Below are positions 17,383 through 25,461 of a stretch of DNA of 49,975 nt, piece by piece. Numbering within the stretch: position 1 is the first letter of the stretch; the number at the start of each line of letters is the position of its first letter. The translations under genes were made by a program, and so were the position numbers. Source of the stretch: Streptomyces sp. NRRL B-1347 (GTDB lineage Bacteria > Actinomycetota > Actinomycetes > Streptomycetales > Streptomycetaceae); contig NZ_JOJM01000061.1 in assembly GCF_000720325.1 (NCBI RefSeq), positions 1 through 49,975 of the forward strand. The letters are read 5' to 3'. The notes beneath the pieces are model-generated. The model searched no databases and was not told the origin of the DNA. It worked only from the letters and a program-made list of their open reading frames with translations.

Positions 17383-17400
17383 GAACGTAACGCTACGTTC
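17383..17400. terminator. Palindrome GAACGTA-ACGC-TACGTTC between convergent genes
   Basis: Perfect 7-base arms around ACGC, 14 bp after the PKS stop and 32 bp before the flotillin stop. Could act as a short bidirectional terminator, but its low GC and operator-like symmetry also fit a protein-binding site. Confidence 0.4.
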
Positions 17401-17431
17401 TAGGTGCGAGCGCCGCAGACTGCGCAAGCCC

Positions 17432-18850
17432 TCATTTCGGGATCTCGTCAGGGCTTTCGCCACTGCCGTTCCCGGTGTCGGATGCCTGGCGAGTGATGCC
17501 GCGCAGCAGTTCGGCGAGGTCGACTCCAGTGGTGGAGTTGAGCAGCTCCATGCCCTGGACGACGTTGCCGGCGACCGTGCGGGTCAGGTGGGAGGCGCCG
17601 TCGGTGGAGATCACCGTCATCTTGTCCACGGCGCTGAGCGGCTCCGACGCCTTCGATACGACATGCGGCAACACCTCGACGAGCATCTGCAGCACCGCCG
17701 CGTCGCCGTACTGGGTGAAGGCGTCGGCCTTCTTCCGCATCACCTCGGCCTCCGCGGCGCCCCGCGCGTCGATGGCGGAGGCAGTGGCCTCGCCCTCGAC
17801 GCGTACGGCGTCCGCAAGGGCGGCCCGGCGCTGCCTCTCGCCCTCACCGGTGAGCCGGGCCCGCTCGGCCTCCGCCTCGGCCTTCTTGACCCGGGCGACC
17901 CGGCGGGCCTCGGCCCGCTGCTCGGCCTGGTAGCGGGCGGCATCCGCCGGTTTGCGGACGCGGGAGTCCAACTCCCGGTCGGTGAGGGAGGCTTGCCGCT
18001 GTGCGACCTTCTCCTGCTCGGTGAGGATCTCCTGCCGACGGGCGGCCTCGGTGAGCGGCCCCGCGGCGGCGGCCGTCGCGGCGGCCTGGTCGGTCTCCGC
18101 CTTGATGGCGGCCTGCTTCAGGGCGTACGTCCGCTCGGCGATGGCGATCTCCTCGGCCGCCTTCAGCCGGGCCTGCTCCGAGGTCCGCTTGGCGACGGCC
18201 TCGGCGATGTCTGCCTCCTGCCGGGCGCGGGCGGCCTCGGGCCTGCCGAGGTCCTCCAGATAGGAGCCTTCCGTCGTGATGTCCTGGATCTGGAAGGCGT
18301 CGATGACCAGGCCCTGCCCGGAGAGACTGGCCTCCGCCTCCTCGGCGACCTGCCCTGCGAAGGCGGCGCGGTCGCGAATGACGTCCTCGACGGACATCCG
18401 TCCGACGATGGCGCGCAGCGCGCCGGACAGGACCTCCTGGGTGAAGCTGACGATCCCCTCCTGCTGCTTCAGGAAGCGCTGGGCGGCAGCCCTGATCGAG
18501 TCCTCGGTGCCGCCGACCTTGACGATCGCCACACCTTCCAGATTCGACTTCACTCCGCGCAGCGTGACCGCTCCGCGGACCGCTACCCGGATGTGCCGCG
18601 AGGACAGGTCCAGGGTGTATTTGTGCTGCACGAACGGCACGACGAACACACCGCCGCCGATGACGACCTTCTGGCGGCTGTTGTCGGTGAGGATCCGGCC
18701 GGTCTCCGGGTCGGCGGACCGTTTGCCGCGTCGGCCGGTGACGATGAATGCCTCGCTCGGTCCCGCCACTTTGTAGCGTGTGGTGACGGCGAGGGTCAGC
18801 AGCACCAGAAGAACGGCGGCTCCCACCACGGCAGTGATCACTGGACTCAT
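17432..18850 (-). CDS. Flotillin-like SPFH/band 7 membrane protein
   Basis: A 472-residue protein: N-terminal TM helix (MSPVITAVVGAAVLLVLLTL), SPFH domain from about residue 30 to 200 (YKVAGPSEAFIVTG, LRAIVGRMSVEDVIRDR), then about 180 residues of Ala/Glu/Arg-rich coiled coil with EAEAE-type repeats, and a C-terminal region ending near ELLRGITRQ. This is flotillin architecture; such proteins oligomerise at the inner membrane face and organise fluid microdomains. ATG 18850 is supported by GGGGGAG. The NfeD-like gene lies 57 bp upstream in the same direction, the usual bacterial partner. Confidence 0.9.
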   Translation of the reverse strand: MSPVITAVVGAAVLLVLLTLAVTTRYKVAGPSEAFIVTGRRGKRSADPETGRILTDNSRQKVVIGGGVFVVPFVQHKYTLDLSSRHIRVAVRGAVTLRGVKSNLEGVAIVKVGGTEDSIRAAAQRFLKQQEGIVSFTQEVLSGALRAIVGRMSVEDVIRDRAAFAGQVAEEAEASLSGQGLVIDAFQIQDITTEGSYLEDLGRPEAARARQEADIAEAVAKRTSEQARLKAAEEIAIAERTYALKQAAIKAETDQAAATAAAAGPLTEAARRQEILTEQEKVAQRQASLTDRELDSRVRKPADAARYQAEQRAEARRVARVKKAEAEAERARLTGEGERQRRAALADAVRVEGEATASAIDARGAAEAEVMRKKADAFTQYGDAAVLQMLVEVLPHVVSKASEPLSAVDKMTVISTDGASHLTRTVAGNVVQGMELLNSTTGVDLAELLRGITRQASDTGNGSGESPDEIPK

Positions 18851-18907
18851 TTCGAACTCCCCCCAGTCGCGTCCGTCCGTACGCACGTACCGTCGGCGAC
18901 GTGCTGT

Positions 18908-19417
18908 CTAGCGCTCCACCGGCCGCACCGCGACCGCGGTCTCCGACAGCGACGCCTCCACCCAGACCTCGGTGCCGCGCGGCACCGGCAGCACACTCCT
19001 GGCCGAGAGCTTCACCCGCTGCCCGGCAAGCTGTAGCAACACCTCTCCGTACCCGTCGGCGGGGATCGCCGTCACCACGGAGCCCGCGCTGCCCACCAGG
19101 TCGCTGCCGCGCGGAGGCGGTGGGCTCTCGTCGCGCATCAGCACCCGGCTGCCCTGCCAGGCCAACCAGCCCGTGACGGCCCCGGCCCCCACTCCTACGG
19201 CTGCGCCCGCCCAGGCGCCGAGATCGGTCAGGCCCAGAGTGAGCGCGCCGCTGAAGCCGAACATCGCGACGAAGCCGGCGAGCACGGGCAGGGAGAACAA
19301 CCCTCCGAAGAGGCCTTCCAAGACGGCGCCGAAGAGCCCTTCGAAGACTTGGCCGAGGGCCAGTGAGACCGCGAGGACGGAGACGCCCGCGATACCGAGA
19401 TACAGGAACAGCGTCAC
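18908..19417 (-). CDS. NfeD-like membrane protein, flotillin partner
   Basis: A 169-residue protein with TM segments (LFLYLGIAGVSVLAVSLAL, LPVLAGFVAMFGFSGALTLG, GAAVGVGAGAVTGWLAW) and a C-terminal OB-fold-like domain (LVGSAGSVVTAIPADGYGEV, later EVWVEASLSETAVAVRPVE), as in short NfeD proteins. GTG 19417 has a GGGAGGGGG ribosome-binding site; a longer frame to 19552 has no such support. It precedes the flotillin gene in one operon. No protease domain is present, so this is the short NfeD type. Confidence 0.8.
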   Translation of the reverse strand: MTLFLYLGIAGVSVLAVSLALGQVFEGLFGAVLEGLFGGLFSLPVLAGFVAMFGFSGALTLGLTDLGAWAGAAVGVGAGAVTGWLAWQGSRVLMRDESPPPPRGSDLVGSAGSVVTAIPADGYGEVLLQLAGQRVKLSARSVLPVPRGTEVWVEASLSETAVAVRPVER

Positions 19418-19600
19418 AGGGTCCCCCTCCCTGCGCCCGCCGGAGCGTTTCAACTGCCCGGCCTTTAGCGCATGTTCCCATGTGATCATGGTGTACGTCA
19501 GTACAGGTATGGCCAGCACTTCCAGTGCGGCTGAGGCTCTCGTGATCACCATCCGGGCGGTCGCCGATCGGCGTGCGGCCTGGGAGCCTGAAAGCCGGGC

Positions 19601-19631
19601 TTGAACCTGCCGCAGCGGCAGCCTCTACCGT
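19601..19631 (+). promoter_or_regulatory. MerR-type promoter with central operator
   Basis: TTGAAC (19601-19606) and TACCGT (19626-19631) are separated by exactly 19 bp, the long spacer typical of MerR-activated promoters. Between them is a perfect palindrome CTGCCGC-A-GCGGCAG (19607-19621). The arrangement predicts that the downstream MerR protein binds here and activates its own promoter, as at the tipA promoter. Confidence 0.65.
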
Positions 19632-19636
19632 CCTGA

Positions 19637-19661
19637 ACAGGGCCGGAGATTCCGGCCCTGT
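19637..19661 (+). promoter_or_regulatory. Perfect 11-bp inverted repeat in the MerR gene leader
   Basis: ACAGGGCCGGA, spacer GAT, then its exact complement. It begins about 6 bases after the predicted -10, so it would lie at the very 5' end of the transcript, 22 bases before the ATG. Could stabilise the mRNA or be a second protein-binding site. Confidence 0.5.
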
Positions 19662-19683
19662 GAAGCAACCCGTGGGGGCGGCG

Positions 19684-20445
19684 ATGGCCTGGCCGATCGC
19701 GGAGGTCGCCCGGATGTCGGGTGTGACGGCCCGGACACTGCGGCACTACGACGAGATCGGTCTGCTGCCGCCGGCCTGGATCGGCACCAACGGCCACCGC
19801 TACTACGAGGAACGCCAACTGCTGCGGCTGCAGCAGGTCCTCGTGCTGCGGGCGCTGGGTCTCGGGCTGCCCGAGATCGGCCGGATCCTGGCCGCGCAGG
19901 TCGAGGAGGTGGAGGCCCTGCGGGGTCACCACCGCCGGCTGCTCGCCGAGCGCGACCGGCTGGACACCCTGGCCGGCACTGTCGCCCGCACGATCACCGA
20001 ACTGGAGCAGTCCAGGAAGGACGGCACAGACATGATCACCATCAGCCGACCGGAGAACCTGTTCGAGGGCATCGGGCCCGCCCGCTGCATGAAGGTCCTG
20101 CACGACTTCCCGGAGCTGGTCGGGGCCGTCGAGCGGCACACCTTGGCGTTGAGCCGGGCCGAGATCGAGGCCGACGAGCGCAAGCGCACGGCGCAGCTGG
20201 TCCGGCTGGCCGAGCTGATGGCCTCCGGCCTGCCCGCTGACGCCGACGCGGTGCAGGCCGAGATCGGCAGCCAGTACCGGACGCTGGCCCGGAGCCGGGC
20301 AGCCACCGCCGAGGAGTACCGCGCGATCGGGCGTTGCTGCGTGGAGAACGAGCACTGGCGCGCGGCGTACGAGTCGATCGCACCGGGCCTGGCCGCGTAC
20401 CAGCGGCAGGCCATCGAGGCGTACGCCGCAACCCGGCTGCGCTGA
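19684..20445 (+). CDS. TipA-like MerR regulator with antibiotic-recognition domain
   Basis: 253 residues, the same length I recall for TipAL. Residues 1-70 form the MerR winged helix (IAEVARMSGVTARTLRHYDE); 70-112 a coiled coil; about 117-253 a TipAS-like domain, with YESIAPGLAAYQRQAIEAY matching the C-terminal helices of TipAS. TipA proteins bind cyclic thiopeptide antibiotics and activate their promoter. Met117 begins MITISRPENLFEG, exactly where TipAS starts, and AGGAAGG lies 11 bases upstream of it, so a separate short form may be made. An operator in a 19-bp spacer lies just upstream. Inducer unknown. Confidence 0.87.
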   Translation: MAWPIAEVARMSGVTARTLRHYDEIGLLPPAWIGTNGHRYYEERQLLRLQQVLVLRALGLGLPEIGRILAAQVEEVEALRGHHRRLLAERDRLDTLAGTVARTITELEQSRKDGTDMITISRPENLFEGIGPARCMKVLHDFPELVGAVERHTLALSRAEIEADERKRTAQLVRLAELMASGLPADADAVQAEIGSQYRTLARSRAATAEEYRAIGRCCVENEHWRAAYESIAPGLAAYQRQAIEAYAATRLR

Positions 20446-20453
20446 GCCGGGAC

Positions 20454-20484
20454 GGGGCCGCCACCGCGGGGGAGTGGCGGCCCC
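20454..20484 (+). terminator. Hairpin terminator after the TipA-like gene
   Basis: GGGGCCGCCAC (20454-20464) and its perfect complement (20474-20484), 9-base loop, starting 8 bases after the stop codon. Confidence 0.8.
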
Positions 20485-20601
20485 TGCGGGGCGGCGCCGA
20501 GGTCAACAGCCGGATGCGTAGGGCTGGTTGGGGCCTCCGGACCGGGCCGTCGGGCGGGTGCGTGAGACGATCGGGGAACAGGCCACAAGGAGAGGAAATT
20601 C

Positions 20602-21780
20602 ATGGGAGGCAAGGGGCGGCTGCATGTCAGTGCGGAACTGGCGGGGGTGCTGGAGCGGATCGACGCGCTCGGCGGGATGCTCGACGAACGGGCCGATGCC
20701 GCCGAGGAGTTGGGGAAGCTGCCCGATGGCACGGCGCGGGCCCTCCTTGACACGGGGATCGTACGGGCCGAGCTCCCGCTGAGCCTCGGCGGATACGAGT
20801 TCGCGCCGCGGCAGCTGATCGAGACGGCGGAGCGGGCGAGCTATCACGACGCCTCGGCCGGGTGGACGATGTTCGCGCTGCAGACGATGACCGGGACCAC
20901 CGCGGCGTACCTCGCGGGGGACGCGGCGGCCGAACTGTTCCCCGACGTGCCGAACGGGAAGTACGCGCTGCTCTCCGGGCACGGCACACGCCCCGGCCGG
21001 GCCGTCCCCGTGGAGGGCGGCTATCGGGTCAGCGGCCAGTGGCAGTTCGCCTCCGGGATGGCGCACGCCACCCACATCCACAGCGCGATCCAGGTCGAGG
21101 GCACCGACGAGGTGCGCGTCCTCGCCATGCCGAAGTCGCAGGTCACCCTGGACGGCAACTGGGACGTGCTCGGCCTTCGCGCGACCCACAGCATCGACTA
21201 CCACTGCACCGATGTGTACGTACCGCACGAGTACACCTACGTCGCGACCACGGACACCCCGGTCAACGGCGGCGCCGTCTACCGCCTCGGCCTGGTCAAC
21301 ATGTCGGCGATCGGGCACACGGGCTGGGCCCTCGGCGTCGGCCGACGCCTCCTGGACGAGATGAAGCGGGTCGCCGCGGCGCGGAGTGGTTCGCGGGGCG
21401 CCGCGGTCGACACCTCCCAGTTCCACGCCGAGTACGCGACGGCGGAGGCCAGGCTCCGGGCGGCCCGGGCCTGGGCGAACGACGTCTGGCAGGACGTCGA
21501 AGAGACGCTGGACCAGGGCGAGTTGCCGAGCACGGAGCAGGACACCCTGATCCGTCTGGTGCTGAACCACACGACCTCGACCGTGTTCGAGGTGGGCCGC
21601 ACCGTACACCGCTGGGCCGGCTCGGCGGCGATCCGCCGCGGCCCGATCGACCGCTTCCTGCGCGACCTCGGGACGGGCACGCAGCACATCACGTCGAGCC
21701 CGGTGGTACTCCAGAACTGCGGCAAGTGGCTGAGCGGCGCCCAGCCGGACGCCCGGTGGACCTTCCTCGACCTGACCTGA
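20602..21780 (+). CDS. Acyl-CoA-dehydrogenase-like flavoprotein (possible group D monooxygenase)
   Basis: A 392-residue protein of the acyl-CoA dehydrogenase fold: N-terminal helical domain (to about residue 115), central beta domain with GGYRVSGQWQFASGMAHATH, and C-terminal helices (IRRGPIDRFLRDLGTGTQHI). The WQFASG and C-terminal FLRDLGTG patterns are those of the branch that includes two-component flavin monooxygenases and DszC/HpaB-like hydroxylases, not fatty-acid dehydrogenases. No flavin reductase is nearby. The start is fixed by AAGGAGAGG. The stop codon lies inside a CCTGA pentanucleotide array. Substrate unknown. Confidence 0.8.
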   Translation: MGGKGRLHVSAELAGVLERIDALGGMLDERADAAEELGKLPDGTARALLDTGIVRAELPLSLGGYEFAPRQLIETAERASYHDASAGWTMFALQTMTGTTAAYLAGDAAAELFPDVPNGKYALLSGHGTRPGRAVPVEGGYRVSGQWQFASGMAHATHIHSAIQVEGTDEVRVLAMPKSQVTLDGNWDVLGLRATHSIDYHCTDVYVPHEYTYVATTDTPVNGGAVYRLGLVNMSAIGHTGWALGVGRRLLDEMKRVAAARSGSRGAAVDTSQFHAEYATAEARLRAARAWANDVWQDVEETLDQGELPSTEQDTLIRLVLNHTTSTVFEVGRTVHRWAGSAAIRRGPIDRFLRDLGTGTQHITSSPVVLQNCGKWLSGAQPDARWTFLDLT

Positions 21781-21795
21781 CCTGACCTGACCTGA
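21771..21795 (+). repeat. (CCTGA)x5 array across the stop codon
   Basis: Five exact CCTGA units. The flavoprotein's TGA (21778-21780) is in the second unit. Because the unit is 5 bp, gaining or losing a copy shifts the frame, but TGA recurs in successive units, so termination is robust. Confidence 0.85.
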
Positions 21796-21818
21796 CCGTC
21801 CGGGCTCGTGCCCTTGTG

Positions 21819-22184
21819 TCAGCTGCTGTCATGCCGCCGTTTCGCCTTCCCTTTTCGCGCCTTGAAACGGGCCGCCCGGTCGGCGTGAGTCGTGGTGAAG
21901 GCCTGCGCGAGTTGAGTGGCCAGCGCGGCGAACATGCCCACCGCGAGGAGCCCGTAAAGGATCGTGAAGACCTTTCCGAGATCCGTGGCGGGAGCCAGAT
22001 CCCCGTAGCCGATCGTCAGCCCGGTGCACACCGCGAAGTAGAACGAATCCAGAACACCCCATCTCTCCTGAGCCGAGTAGAAGAATGTCGCTGAGGTCCA
22101 CAGCAACGCCAGCGTCCAGGCCGTCCCGCGAAACGTGGGCCTTTCCCAAGCCGTACGCAGCGCACTCCCGATCCGCACAAACAT
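21819..22184 (-). CDS. Two-TM potassium channel subunit
   Basis: About 121 residues: TM1 (AWTLALLWTSATFFYSAQER), pore helix and selectivity filter TIGYGDLAP (a TVGYG variant), TM2 (VFTILYGLLAVGMFAALATQLA), and a basic C-terminal tail (RAARFKARKGKAKRR). This is the minimal KcsA-type pore; a tetramer would make a K+-selective channel. The start is uncertain: ATG 22184 keeps the short cytosolic helix, while the frame extends to a GTG at 22253. Neither has a clear Shine-Dalgarno. It converges on the flavoprotein gene with a 38-bp gap. Confidence 0.85.
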   Translation of the reverse strand: MFVRIGSALRTAWERPTFRGTAWTLALLWTSATFFYSAQERWGVLDSFYFAVCTGLTIGYGDLAPATDLGKVFTILYGLLAVGMFAALATQLAQAFTTTHADRAARFKARKGKAKRRHDSS

Positions 22185-22306
22185 GACCACAAGACCGAAC
22201 ACGCCCGCACCGTAGCCCTCGCCCCGCAGCGTTGGTCGCATTGGTGCGGCCACCGTGCGTGTCGCCCGGAGCCGCCGGGCAGCGGAACGCGGTCAGCCGC
22301 GTCGTC

Positions 22307-22411
22307 GCACGTGATGAAGCCGCACGTGATGAAGCCGCACGTGATGAAGCCGGACGTGATGAAGCCGGACGTGATGAAGCCGGACGTGATGAAGTCGCAC
22401 GCGATAAATCC
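22307..22411 (+). repeat. Seven 15-bp tandem repeats (consensus GCACGTGATGAAGCC)
   Basis: Copies 1-3 are identical GCACGTGATGAAGCC; 4-5 have GGACG; 6 ends AAGTC; 7 (GCACGCGATAAATCC) is worn. The array lies between the K+ channel gene (minus) and the phosphotransferase gene (plus, 22450). Read in frame it would encode RDEA(A/G) pentapeptides, but no supported start precedes it. CACGTG palindromes occur in the first three copies. Confidence 0.88.
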
Positions 22412-22449
22412 GGCGACGTCGGCGATCATCCCCGGGATACTGGTCGCCC

Positions 22450-23196
22450 ATGGATGAGGTCAAAGTCGTCGTCGCCCATTCCGAGCGTGCGACTCTGCGC
22501 GTCGGTGACGTGTTCTTGAAGGTGGACGCCGATCAGGCGCGCATGGACGCCGAGGTCGAGGCGATGTCGCTCGCGCCGGTCCCGACCCCGGAGGTCCTGT
22601 GGCGCAAGCCGTCCGTGCTCGCGATCGCCGCGCTCCCGGGGACGACGCTCGGGCGTCTCGGCGGGCCGTCGACCGGGTCGCCGACGGCGTGGGCCGCGGC
22701 GGGCGCCGCCATCCGGAAGCTGCACGAAGCGCCCCTGCCGCCCCGCACCGGCCGGGCCGGGCGGAGCGTCGACGCGCTGGCGGCGGAACTCGACGACGAG
22801 TGCGGGCTGCTCGTGGCGAACGGCCTCCTGCCCGCTGACCTGGTCGCCCGCAACCGCCAAGTCGCCGAGGCCGCGCTGCGGCCGTGGACTCCGGCGTTCA
22901 CGCACGGCGACCTGCAGATCGCGCACGTCTTCGTCGACGGCGACGAGGTCACCGGCATCATCGACTGGTCCGAGGCGGGCCAGGGCGATGCCCTGTACGA
23001 CCTCGCCACCTTCACGCTCGGGCACGAGGAACACTTCGACGACGTCATCGCGGGCTACGGCACCGACATCGACCTCGACGTGATCCACGCGTGGTGGTCG
23101 TTGCGCAGCCTGCTGGCGGTTCGCTGGTTGGTCGAGCACGGCTTCGACCCCTTCGCGCCGGGCTGCGAGGTCGACGTGCTGAAGGCCCGGATGTGA
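22450..23196 (+). CDS. Aminoglycoside-phosphotransferase-family kinase
   Basis: A 248-residue protein kinase-like (APH) fold protein. Visible: hinge region near KLHEAPLPP, catalytic loop THGDLQIAHVFVDGD (Asp154), and the metal-binding Asp in GIIDWSEAGQGDALYDLA. The usual Asn of the HGDxxxxN loop is His159, a variant that I recall in many actinobacterial members. The N-terminal ATP lobe is short. The ribosome-binding site is weak. It directly follows the 15-bp repeat array. Physiological substrate unknown; this family includes many enzymes unrelated to antibiotic resistance. Confidence 0.82.
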   Translation: MDEVKVVVAHSERATLRVGDVFLKVDADQARMDAEVEAMSLAPVPTPEVLWRKPSVLAIAALPGTTLGRLGGPSTGSPTAWAAAGAAIRKLHEAPLPPRTGRAGRSVDALAAELDDECGLLVANGLLPADLVARNRQVAEAALRPWTPAFTHGDLQIAHVFVDGDEVTGIIDWSEAGQGDALYDLATFTLGHEEHFDDVIAGYGTDIDLDVIHAWWSLRSLLAVRWLVEHGFDPFAPGCEVDVLKARM

Positions 23197-24341
23197 GGCG
23201 AGCCGAGCTTGTCCGGGACGGCTGGTGCTACCCACCGAAATGGCCGGATGCCTCCGTGTCTGGGAGACCGTCACCGGGACCCATGAACGCCTGAAACGCA
23301 GTGCTCCTCACTGCCCTTGCGTACCATCGGCATGCCTCAACGTGCCTGCCCGGCAAGCAACGTGACAGCGCCTTTCGACCGGTCAGCGCCGTGCCGGTGC
23401 GGCACGGCGTCGACGAAGAAGATCGTCTCACGGCAGTCCGCCGACGTGACAGTGCCCATGCAAGATCTTGCTGCCAGGCCCACAGTTTCCGTCGGTGACC
23501 AGGAAGCGCTGTCCGGCCAGATTTGACGGGTCCCCGACGAGCTGGGCGGGCTCGTGGTGAGCGGTCGTGTGGTGCGTCGTCAGGTCGTGCGGCCGGTCCG
23601 GCTCGTGATCAACCGTCTGCCCGCGGCGCGAGCCGACCGGCGCCGCCTCTGATGTGCGGGCCGTCGTTCATTCCGTCGGACCGGAGTACGGCCAGGTCAC
23701 CGGGGGTATGCCTGCTTCCGCTTAGGGCGGTGACCCTGTTTCACATGTCCGTGAGCGCGTGGCCGCGAGCTGCCGAGCCGCGATGGCGCGCCGTTTGAGC
23801 GTGGCGCCTCGCGGGTCCGGTCACGGATGGTGACGGTCGTTCGCTGCATGGCTGAAACCCGTCTCTGGGTAATCGATCAATTTCTGGGAATCGCTGGTCA
23901 TGAGCCTCTCCAGGCACTTAAGTAACTGTCAGGCGTTCGCTACCAGCCATGAGCGACAGCCTCCGGCCGGGCGATGCGCCAGCGGCCGGCTCAGCCCTGC
24001 CCGCCAACCCGTGCCGTTGTCCCTCGTACGACCGTCCCAGCCCGTCCCAACTGCCCAAGGGGTCCTCCGCCTATGGCCGCCAGCGCACACCGTTCCGGTG
24101 TCGTGCTCACACCACCCGGCGAGCCGCAGCGCAAGCCCAGCGCAGCCGGGCTGCGGCGCGCTGCGTCACGGGGACGCGTACGAGGACACCAACGACCTGC
24201 CGCCCGTCGGGCGCGCCACCAGGTCTCGGCAGCGCCGTCTGATGCGGCCGGTTGCCGCGTGAAGGCGCCCGGACTGTCAAGCCGCCGCGCCCGGAAGAAT
24301 CGGCCGACTGCCCCGTGCCGGGCCGGTCGAGAGGGGCGCTG
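23197..24341. other. 1.1-kb region without a convincing gene
   Basis: Several ORFs exist but their third-position GC is poor and no family was recognised. Short segments read like protein (for example ADVTVPMQDLAARP near 23440-23490 and GDAYEDTNDLPPVGR near 24170-24220) and may be decayed genes. An AT-richer patch at 23855-23935 contains a near-direct repeat (TCTGGGTAATCG and TCTGGGAATCG) and could be a promoter. No tRNA or transposon ends seen. Confidence 0.5.
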
Positions 24342-25358
24342 ATGGCGAGTTCGAACCCGGCCGGTCGCGACACGGACCTCGCCGCAGCGGTGCTGGACAT
24401 ACAGGCGGGCTACTGGATGCAGATGCGGCAGGTGCTTGCCCGGACGGGCAACTGGCCGCAGTGGACGTCCCGTACCCAGGTGCTGGGGGTCGTCGCAGCG
24501 CAGACCAACGTCGTGGAGCTGTGGCTGAAGGAGGAGCCGGGGAGCCTCGCCGCCCGGGTGATGTACGCCAGGGTCGCCACCGAACGCGTGCTGCAGGCCC
24601 ACCGCAAGCACTGGGCGCAGGGCTCCCAGCAGGCACGGGACCTGGAGACGCTGGCAGACCGGGCCCGGCAGGCGTGCCACAAGGCGGGCGAGGGGAATCC
24701 CGACGACTCGGTGCCCTGGATCTGCCGTCTGGCCCTGGCCGAGACGGACACGACGGAACGCTATCCAGAGCATCACATGGCTCCGCCGCCCCATGAGTAT
24801 CTGATGCCTCGCGGGCCCTGGGGCCTCCTTGGGGAAGTGCACCGACGGGATCCGTTCAACCGCGAGGCATGGCACCGCATGTCCCAGGCGCTCCAGGCCC
24901 GCCCGGGTCCGGCGGGCCGCCAGGCAGTCGCGACGGACTTCGCCCGCTGGACGGTCTCTTTCGCTCCGGCCGACTCGCCCCTGCTACTGCTGCCTCTCTA
25001 CGCCCGCGTGCAGGAGTTCAGGGAGCGACGGGACAAAGGCGCCGAGGTCACGCTGAACCTGCTGTGGACCAGGGAGGACACCACCCGGGCCGTCACGCAG
25101 GCCTTCGAGGGCTGGTTCCGCAAGTGCGATCCGGCCACCAGTTCCCAGCTGGATCTCAACTACCTGGCCTACGCCCTGGCGAGGGGCGGCTTCGCGCAGT
25201 GGGCGACCGAAGTGTTCGACGCCATCGGCGACTTCGCCACGCCCGCCCCGTGGCAATACGACGCCCGGCACCCCAACGACCAGTGGCGCAAGGCGTTCGA
25301 AGAGGACCGCGTCGCCTGCCTGAGATCCCACCCGCGGAACACGGGAAAGCGCACATGA
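24342..25358 (+). CDS. Conserved-looking hypothetical protein, helical
   Basis: 338 residues, no signal peptide or TM segment, mainly helical and Trp-rich (YWMQMRQVLARTGNWPQW, FRKCDPATSSQLDLNYLAYA). The repeated short helices, and ALARGGFAQWATEVFDAIGD near the C terminus, suggest a TPR-like scaffold. ATG 24342 follows GAGAGGGG; a longer frame to 24252 is low complexity. It lies 103 bp upstream of the amino-acid permease in the same direction and may share its transcript. No function assigned. Confidence 0.7.
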   Translation: MASSNPAGRDTDLAAAVLDIQAGYWMQMRQVLARTGNWPQWTSRTQVLGVVAAQTNVVELWLKEEPGSLAARVMYARVATERVLQAHRKHWAQGSQQARDLETLADRARQACHKAGEGNPDDSVPWICRLALAETDTTERYPEHHMAPPPHEYLMPRGPWGLLGEVHRRDPFNREAWHRMSQALQARPGPAGRQAVATDFARWTVSFAPADSPLLLLPLYARVQEFRERRDKGAEVTLNLLWTREDTTRAVTQAFEGWFRKCDPATSSQLDLNYLAYALARGGFAQWATEVFDAIGDFATPAPWQYDARHPNDQWRKAFEEDRVACLRSHPRNTGKRT

Positions 25359-25461
25359 CCGCCGACCAGGCCCCACGGCGGGCGCCGCCACGCCCCGGCC
25401 GACGGCCCAGCAGCCCCCCACCGGCACGCCCTCCCTTTCAGCTTTCCTGTGCGGAGAACCA

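Noticed and set aside
16253..19036. 927-codon plus ORF spanning the PKS, the intergenic gap and the flotillin gene
   Set aside because: It crosses two well-supported genes on opposite strands and is low complexity throughout, so it is a chance frame.
22307..22411. CRISPR-like array
   Set aside because: Units are contiguous 15-mers with no unique spacers, so this is a minisatellite.
22232..22519. ORF reading through the 15-bp repeats as RDEA(A/G) pentapeptides
   Set aside because: No ribosome-binding site, overlaps the kinase start in another frame, and the non-repeat parts look non-coding; kept only as a repeat.
23900..24262. 120-codon ORF in the gene-poor region
   Set aside because: Poor third-position bias, no recognisable motif and no Shine-Dalgarno; recorded as part of the gene-free stretch.
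24340..24360. GAGTTCGAACCCGG resembling a tRNA T-arm (GTTCGAAT type)
   Set aside because: No acceptor or anticodon stems fit around it, and it is the start of a protein-coding gene.
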